Assembly: GCF_025024155.1 (NCBI RefSeq)
Contig: NW_026251746.1
Location: 248,001 to 312,000 of the forward strand
Direction: 5' to 3'
Length of the DNA stretch: 64,000 bases
Origin: Gamsiella multidivaricata
Taxonomy: Eukaryota > Mortierellomycota > Mortierellomycetes > Mortierellales > Mortierellaceae
The notes beneath the pieces are model-generated. The model was not told the DNA's origin and ran no database searches. It saw nothing but the letters and a program-made list of their open reading frames with translations. Shown piece by piece: positions 57,493-64,000 of this stretch. Each line of letters begins with the position of its first letter. Position 1 is the first letter of the stretch. Position numbers and translations under genes: made by a program.

Positions 57493-60003
57493 ATGACTTC
57501 ATCACAGGCGATATCGACATCGCCACTGCCTTCACCGCCATTGACGATCTCCATCCCGACTGCAAAGACGAGCACCGGAGTCGTCTGTGCGTCTGTCTCA
57601 AACTCCAGCCCTGCTCTTCAACCGCTCGACACCCAGGATGAAGACGCAGAAGAGGGTCTCGATCACGATGCAGTAGACCACTACACCTATAACGGCCCAA
57701 ATAATTACACGGTACAGCCTTTCTTCGCCTCCGAGCCAGAGTCGCCGTCGCCCATCCTACCAGCCTGGCCATCCACGCAGCTCAACCCAGACTACCTTGT
57801 GCCATACCATCCATCCGTCCACAAGAATATCACTAACTATTCACAGATTCTTCTCGATCAAATCCGCCAAAAGTCGGCCTCTGCCGCACCAGCAGAGCCA
57901 TCAAATGCTGTGTCAGGAGTCGGTGTTGCTGCGCCATCGACCTTCAAAGGCATCTCAATCCTTCCCTCTGCATTGTCATCAGCGACAAATAAGGAACCAT
58001 CAACAGTCGAAAAGTACTTTGTCTTCCAACCACACCAACGAGAGTTGCAGGGTTCGGAGCATTCATCACGGCATCCCTCTCGGTCACACCCAAAAACGCT
58101 CTGCAGACGCGCTGCTCAATCCCTCAGACCTGTAACTCGGTTCTTCAAGCGACTTTCGCGCTCTGTGAAAGGAACTGCATCTGAGCAGCCCAAAAAGGGC
58201 AAGGAGAAAGCCGCAGAACCATCGACACTAGCCCCGCCTCAACCTGGTGAGCCGGTCGATTTAAGTTTCCAGTATCTGCAAGCACGCGCGGATAACAACG
58301 AGATCGCGCCCCGCAACGCCAGTGAGCAGGAGCACGACCAACAGCGACCCCAGGAATTTGTACAGTCCATCCAACATGCACCCAAGGTGATGAAAATTTT
58401 GGACAAGATCAAGAACCATGTTACTGATCACCATGATAACAAGCAGGAGCAACCCAGCAACGATCGAACCCACGGCGATGAACATACTGCAGTGAAAAAC
58501 CAAAGCATACACACACACACCGCAACTCCACCAGCAGCAGTAGCAATATCGGCACTGCAGAAAAAAAAGAACCGCGGAGGGCCACGGATGCACCCAAAAC
58601 TGCTGGAGCTCTATGAAGTCACAGACCATGTGTTGGGCGTTGGCACATTCGCAACCGTCAAGGAAATCAAGCTAAAGAGCACTGATAGATCATATGCGCT
58701 CAAAACCATCCTCAAAAAGACATTGCAAGGTAGGCATGCATCGGCATGGTTCTCGTGAAAGGCAGTTGATCGGATCGAACTCTACAGTGTCCCGCGACTT
58801 ACCCAACGATTGTGCCTTTTTTGTTAAACCAACAGGGAAAGGTGCTATGCTGGATACAGAGATTGCAGTTCTATCCAAGGTACGCCATCCAAACTGCGTG
58901 TCGCTCTTGGAGATGTTTGAGACCGAGGACGCCGTCTATCTTGTCACGGATCTGGCAGCAGGCGGGGAGCTTTTTGAACAGCTCCTGAATAAGGGCTCGT
59001 ATACGGAAGGCGATGCTGCACGCCTTATTCACGAGATCTTGCTGGGAGTCGAGTATCTGCATAGCATGGACATCGTGCACCGAGATCTAAAGCCGGAGAA
59101 TCTGCTATTCTTCGACACCACCGAGAATGCGCGACTCATGATCACAGATTTCGGATTGAGCAAGATTCTCACGAATGGAAACGATGTGTTGATGACCGCT
59201 TGTGGTACGCCGGGATATGTTGCACCTGAGGTTTTGGAGAAAATTGGACATGGCAAGCCCGTCGATATGTGGAGTGTTGGTATCATTGCCTACACACTCC
59301 TCTGCGGATACGCACCCTTTTGGGGAGAAGGTACATACACCGAGAAACGCTCATTGCTCTCATGCCATTCTTTGTCCAGAGTTTTGTCCTAATGTCCTTC
59401 TTTACTATTATAGATCAGCCTACCTTGTTCGAGAACATCATTGCTGGACAATACGAGTACGAGGATGAATACTGGAAAGATATTTCCCCGCTCGCTAAAA
59501 AATTTATCGACTCATTACTCGTGCGGCCAGCAGAAAAGCGGCCCACAGCAACTCAGGCGCTTTCCCATCCATGGTTTCGTACCGTGCTGGATCAAGGTCT
59601 TACAGCACCAGCTTCGCCCTCGGATAGTGTTGATCTTCTGCCTAGTGTTCGCAAGAACTTTAACGCCACGAATGTGTTCAAGAAGGCTGTACGGGCCGTC
59701 GGTATTCTACGAAGGATGCAGGGGGCTCAGCAACATGGCCACACGCAGGGAGTATCTCTGGACTCAACGTCGGAAGGAGGTGCAAGAATGGTAGAGGTGG
59801 CGAGTGTTGATGGTATCAAAAATCCTAGGTTTAGCTTCCACGATGTGGTCAGTGCGGCCATGTTGTCCAAGCAGGGTATACGTTTGGATGCAGTATCGGA
59901 CGAGAGCAATTCAGGACATGGACCAAGAATTATCAGTGAGAGCGAGGAACATCTTGAAAAAATCAGTGCTGTTCTCGAGGACCTCACCATCAAAGCCATA
60001 TGA
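57493..60003 (+). CDS. CaMK-family Ser/Thr protein kinase with long N-terminal extension
   Basis: Three exons (57493-58729, 58836-59330, 59414-60003) give 773 residues. The kinase domain spans about 374-629 and is complete: Gly-loop GVGTFATV, ATP-binding Lys in YALKTILKK, the HPNCVSLLEMFET strand, catalytic loop HRDLKPEN, DFGLSK, the activation loop ending TACGTPGYVAPEV, and DMWSVGIIAYTLLCGYAPFW. These features and the HPWF end match CaMKI/CMK or DCLK-type kinases. The 370-residue N-terminal extension is disordered, with a basic patch RPVTRFFKRLSRSVKG near 220. The 140-residue C-terminal tail holds a basic and aromatic segment (NVFKKAVRAVGILRRM) suited to calmodulin binding or autoinhibition (inference). 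No EF hands are present, so it is not a CDPK. Confidence 0.9.
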
Positions 60004-60409
60004 CCTATTTCAGATCTTTTCATGCATAGGCCACCATATCATATCCTCCTCCTGTATTGTTAATTCGAATAATAGGCCATTTATCTCAACAAACTTACTT
60101 CTCTCATGACAAGAAATAAGATGATTCGAGGCCCTAATGGCTTGGTTTCTGGAAATTCACATTACGCACTCTAAAACAGTTGTAAAGGCGTTCAAATTGA
60201 TGGCAGCTGTTCACGACTAGCATTAGATGCCGCTATTTCCTTTCGTTCGTGCTAGTCCTAGTCTCCCAGGCACCCTTTCTTTACGGTTTAAAATACTTGT
60301 TTTTTTAAGTTCGTTTTTTACATAGTATTTTAGATAGTTTTTACAGCTTTTTTTTTTTTTTTTTTTTTTTAGCGTCATAGTCGCCGTGCGTGCCACTCTT
60401 GTAAAATAT
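60004..60409. other. Kinase 3' region with long poly-T
   Basis: Contains a T23 run at 60348-60370 and T-rich sequence around it. Probably 3' untranslated sequence and spacer. No gene seen. Confidence 0.5.
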
Positions 60410-60990
60410 ATTTTTTATTTTACATTTAATACATAGCCTTGGGAGCGGTCGTTGTCATCCAAGACACCGTCGTTCATAGTCGTCATTTTCCTCTTTTTGG
60501 GCTTAGGAGGTTCCTCAGTAGTGATGTCTATGTTATTGGTGCTCGGTCATGTCCTCCGCGTCGCTATCAAAAAGATATTGAGGTTCCCTAAATCAAAACA
60601 GGCAATGTGGTTTAGATAAAGGTCCTGGAAGCATTGGGTCATATTAACACGTTAAACCACAAGGACCCGACTTACATTGATCTCAGGACAAACTGCACAT
60701 AGCGGACGTAATTATTAGGCATATTCACAGAGAAATACGGCGACAGTGTAGATTCGATCCATATTTTCCGCTGCTATGCTTTTCATACGATCTGGGACAA
60801 ATATGTCTCTCCAGAAGTGGAGAGGCGAGTGGAAAAGACGCGCCGGATGGAGAAGTGCGAGTAAAGGAGAAGCAGAACGCACCAAACGTCAAGCAGAGAT
60901 TGATGCAGTCGACAAGAGCGAGATGACATCAGTCACAGTTATAGGGCAGTCATCGTGCTGGTTGGAAAGTCAATGAGATATGGATCTAAG
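60410..60990 (-). pseudogene. Fragmentary coding remnant, family unknown
   Basis: On the minus strand several protein-like pieces follow one another. They are LFHSPLHFWRDIFVPDRMKS near 60840-60780, then MPNNYVRYVQFVLRS from ATG 60722, joined by a gtaagt-tttag intron to EPQYLFDSDAEDMTEH. The frame then stops at 60533-60535. A third piece, EEPPKPKKRKMTTMNDG, lies in another frame and includes a PKKRK nuclear-localisation-like signal. The frame change makes this more likely a broken gene or mobile-element fragment than an intact one. Confidence 0.3.
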
Positions 60991-61239
60991 GCTGACGGTT
61001 TCATCCGTTGAACGCACATTGGGAATAGACGCTGTCATTTGAGGCAGGATGACCAAAGCATTCTTTTTTTTATCGTTGCTTAACTTTATTTATTGAGTTC
61101 CTAGGTTGAGCAACAGTGTAATAATCATACTTTGCGCACGGACGAGAGCCTTCCAGTGGAAGGATCCTGGACATTTAGCTTCCGGATAATGCTGTAGACG
61201 ATATCTGACGTTCCCGTGCCGCATTGGAGATGTACTGTC

Positions 61240-62641
61240 TCAAGCGAAGCGACCAAGTACAGCCATGACAGCCGCACTTGTCCAGAGGGCCATGAAACAC
61301 ATGGACTTGACCCTAGTGCTCTCTTTCCGGATATCGTCGTTCAGGTTGAACTCGACTGCCAGAAGATTGACGTATCCCATGTATAGCAGGATCCCTGTGG
61401 AAATCGCATCAAAGACACCCTCGACCAAGATGGCCAAAGCGGAGGATGGATCATACGAGCTCCAGATCGCTACGCCAAGGGCCGCTCCAATAGGCGTTGT
61501 CAACGAGAAGACGATTGCCAGCCAGTAGTGGGTCTTTGTCCTTTCGAACTCCAAATCTGTAATCCTCGCGCCTAATGCAAAACCTAGAGAGAAGAGATGA
61601 TATCCGATTAGGATCGGTTCAAACACCTGTACTTGCCGCTTTCAAATGGACCTTACCTTCGAAGAACTGGTGAAAGACCAATGCTGTCAGAAGGCCCATG
61701 AACTCAGCTTCCGAGGATACTCCAAGGGACACACCAATGATCACCGAATGAGCTGCAATACCGGCTTCAAGGATATAGGTTGAAATTCGTCGTTGCGAGT
61801 CATTCAGCAACTCTAAACCATGAGCGTGTGAGTGTCTGGTTTCCTGGAAATGATGATGATGGCGATCACTAATCTCAGTGTAGTCTTCTGCGAGAGGCGC
61901 GGACGTCGTGTCTCCAGCGCGGTTGTCCGCTTGAATGCTGCCATATGACTTGACACTTGTCCTGACGGGCGTACGTTGGATCAAAACTGCACTTGGAAGC
62001 ACACACGTCGTACTCTGCGCCATTTCCGGCTCGAACGTAGAGCACCCGCTTTGAGTAGCCAAGTTGTCGTGATCCAGGACGCAGGGCGACGCTGAAGAGC
62101 ATGATGATCTTCGACGCATGGGTTCGTCCAGTACAGTGAGCGTGTGTCCGGGATATAGAGCAGAAGCAGCGCCTGTAGGTTCAAGTCCATCCAGATCCAA
62201 ACTGACCCGCTCATCTTCCGGTAGAGAAGTCCCCCAGTCAGCCGCGGTCTCATGGCACTGTTGATGATGGTCTATGGCCATAAACTCGATCCAGTGCATG
62301 AAGAGCGACGATGACAGGATGAGTAGTCCACCAAAGGCTGTGTAGTTTTCCGAAAAGATGGGTCCCAAGCATGGCGAGGATAGATTGGTGATGGCAGTCG
62401 GCATCATGTGAATGAAAGCAGTGGCGAGGATAATTCCAATACCAAACTGTTTTCCAAGAATCAAGAGCCTGGATGAGAAGCAGAGTCTCTGGAATCGGGA
62501 GGCGATCAAAGGCATGAACACACCGGCGGCACTGGCAGCGAGGATGATGAAAATTCCTACTATGTGGAGCGCTAGTCTGTAGTGCGTACGATCTTGCAAA
62601 TCTTCGCGGAGCATACAGGAGAAAGATGGGTTGGTGTTCAT
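61240..62641 (-). CDS. ZIP-family metal (zinc/iron) transporter
   Basis: Two exons, 61657-62641 and 61240-61583, give 442 residues from ATG 62641; a small upstream exon cannot be excluded. ZIP proteins import Zn, Fe or related ions through eight membrane helices. Helices 1-3 are visible (LHIVGIFIILAASAAGVFM, LGKQFGIGIILATAFIHMM, GGLLILSSSLFMHWIEFMA). A 130-residue cytosolic loop follows, with a His-rich metal-binding cluster (DRHHHHFQETRHSHAHG). Helix 4 carries the signature HSVIIGVSLGV and helix 5 the motif HQFFEG, which the intron splits at its final Gly. Helices 6-8 are in exon 2. The helix 4 His and helix 5 His-x3-Glu metal ligands are intact. Resembles the Zrt1/Zrt2/IRT group; substrate not assignable. 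Confidence 0.9.
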
Positions 62642-63570
62642 TGTTACTTGGGACAAGGCCTGGAGTGCAGAGTCCAACAGAACATGGAACTGCTTTGCAT
62701 GACAGTTTTCTGCTGCTTACCAGTGCCTGCGCTGCAGAGAGCTGTATCAGGGAGCGAATGCGACATTGTGTGCTGTTGTGCGAATGTGAATTGCGGATAG
62801 TGCATTGCTATTTTGACGAGGAGAGAGATAAAGAATATAAAAAAAAAGCAGGCAAAGGGAGGACAAAAGTATTTGTCACAACCAGTAGGGTACTCGCACG
62901 GGGATGTTTGACAGCATTTTGGTGGCACAGCAAAAGGGGTCTTATTCAGCAAGCAGGGTTGGTTGACATTGACCAGCCGTGATGTGGTCCAGAAGTGTAC
63001 GCATATCCGCTAAGCTGTCCAACATACCATCCAGACACTTTACACCTGCCTGCACTGCTTCTGGTGGAGGAGTGTTTCGATGCAGCGGTAGATGGCGTTA
63101 AAGGGACCGAGAAGCAGGGGCGCGGGTGCTGAAATGAGAAAAGAAGAAATTCAAATAAAAGCAGTCGGTTCACGATGGCCGAGGTGTGGTGCGTGCGCCT
63201 TGGCCCGTTGTACATGTAAACGGAGGGTGGTATCGACTCGACGCTGAGAGCAAAGCAGTCTCTCGGCGAAGCAACTCATTGCATCACCCTTTTGATGAAG
63301 GTTGTTTGCAGGCCTCCTTCCGTTTTCCTCATTCCTTTGGCCCTTGGCCCATTCACCTCGACTGCGGTTCCTGTCCTTCTGTGCATTCACGTGCAGTGAC
63401 TGCCCCTGAACCGCAGTTTTTTTTTCTTTTTTCCGTTCTTTGAGGCATCAGATCGCCATCACCCTCTTTTTCCTTCACTCCGCGCTTGTCCGCATCCTTC
63501 CACGCTTCCTCCCCACTCACCCTCTCTCTTTCTTTTCATCCTTCACCTCCCCCCTTTTCGTAATACCGTA
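62642..63570. promoter_or_regulatory. Divergent intergenic region, ZIP and ARB1 promoters
   Basis: The 930 bases separate two outward-facing starts. The ARB1 side (63410-63560) is strongly CT-rich, typical of highly expressed fungal genes. Small open frames here lack domain signals. An ATG-containing stretch at about 62710-62766 on the minus strand could be an alternative first exon of the ZIP gene, but the phase to the downstream exon does not fit. Confidence 0.5.
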
Positions 63571-64000
63571 ATGTCTGCATTGTCTGCATCCAAGCAGAAG
63601 CGTCTCGCCGCCAAGGCCGCCAAGGAGGCTGCCAAAAAGTCATCAAGCGCCTCGTCGCCCGCCACCACAAATGGTCGCAACACTCCCGCCCCATCGGACG
63701 GACCCGAGGCTGACGATGCCGATGCTCTCATCCCCGGACTCAATGCCATGGATATCGCCAAGAAGAAGGGCGGTGACCGCAACTCAACCGGTGTCCTGAC
63801 CTCTCAACCCCTCTCTCGCGATATCAAGATCGAGTCCTTTTCGCTGTCCTTTCATGGTCGCGAGTTGATCTCCAATACCGATATCGATTTCAACTTTGGT
63901 CGTCGTTATGGTCTTATCGGCGCTAATGGATCTGGAAAGTCGACTTTCCTAGAATGTCTGGCTGCTCGTGAAGTCCCTATCCCCGAGCACATTGATGTAA
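63571..64000 (+). CDS. ARB1: ABC-F ATPase, ARB1-like (5' part, leaves the window)
   Basis: The frame is open from ATG 63571 to the end of the window. It begins MSALSASKQKRLAAKAAKEA, a Lys/Ala-rich basic N-terminus. TGVLTSQPLSRDIKIES, then LSFHGRELI, the FGRRYGLIGANGSGKST Walker A segment and REVPIPEHIDV follow, in the order seen in yeast Arb1. Arb1/ABCF2 proteins are soluble twin-ATPase ABC-F factors needed for ribosome biogenesis and nuclear export of subunits. The final bases (ATTGAT-GTAA) could be coding or the start of an intron; the rest of the gene is outside the window. Confidence 0.92.
   Translation, partial: MSALSASKQKRLAAKAAKEAAKKSSSASSPATTNGRNTPAPSDGPEADDADALIPGLNAMDIAKKKGGDRNSTGVLTSQPLSRDIKIESFSLSFHGRELISNTDIDFNFGRRYGLIGANGSGKSTFLECLAAREVPIPEHIDV

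Noticed and set aside
57191..57772. 193-codon minus-strand frame at the start of the kinase gene
   Set aside because: Shadow of the CT-rich leader and N-terminal exon; the Arg/Leu/Lys-rich translation reflects the CTCTTT repeat.
62670..62766. Possible upstream first exon of the ZIP gene (starts MSHSLPDT)
   Set aside because: The gtaagc donor leaves phase 1, while the ccag acceptor before the next exon needs phase 0, so the joined frame breaks; the ATG at 62641 was kept.

Overview
The window reads as a nuclear contig from a filamentous fungus, probably an early-diverging lineage such as Mucoromycota or Mortierellomycota (inference). The main evidence is a set of fungal-type genes: a RIB3-like riboflavin enzyme, a GCN4-like bZIP factor, an NRG1-like zinc-finger factor, an ARB1-like ABC protein, a PY-motif arrestin and a chitin-deacetylase-like surface protein. 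The genes are interrupted by short GT-AG introns. No tRNA, rRNA, CRISPR array or bacterial operon was seen. Exon models below were built by hand from splice motifs, phase continuity and family conservation; no alignment was run.

Layout. 1-2.2 kb: the 5' end of an unknown minus-strand gene and an Arg/Glu/Asp-repeat protein. 2.2-4.5 kb: intergenic, with decayed coding fragments. 4.6-6 kb: a divergent Rag/Gtr GTPase. 7.4-11.6 kb: a TBC-domain RabGAP. 12.5-14.8 kb: an NRG1-like C2H2 regulator, facing almost 10 kb with no convincing gene. 24.7-28.1 kb: RIB3 and a GCN4-like bZIP gene with upstream ORFs. 30.4-38.3 kb: four minus-strand genes (FHIT-type hydrolase, methylenetetrahydrofolate reductase, a GPI-type CE4 protein lacking its catalytic motifs, a C2H2 factor). 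38.4-42.8 kb: nearly empty. 42.9-45.3 kb: glutathione synthetase in nine exons. 45.5-48.4 kb: decayed DNA transposons, one PIF/Harbinger-like and one pogo-like with recognisable terminal inverted repeats. 48.6-60 kb: dense genes (GDSH-type acyl-esterase-like membrane protein, a small multipass membrane protein, a CYTH phosphohydrolase, an arrestin-related adaptor, a CaMK-like kinase). 61.2-64 kb: a ZIP metal transporter and, running off the end, ARB1.

Common themes are nutrient sensing and trafficking (Rag GTPase, GCN4-like factor, arrestin adaptor, RabGAP, ZIP transporter) and one-carbon and thiol metabolism (MTHFR, glutathione synthetase, riboflavin synthesis). The genes are not in operons, so this grouping is descriptive only. 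The most notable observations are a FHIT gene that needs 5-nt and 13-nt micro-exons to restore its conserved core, a CE4 protein that looks like a pseudo-deacetylase, a Rag-like GTPase with an altered switch II, and the uORF-bearing leader of the GCN4-like gene.
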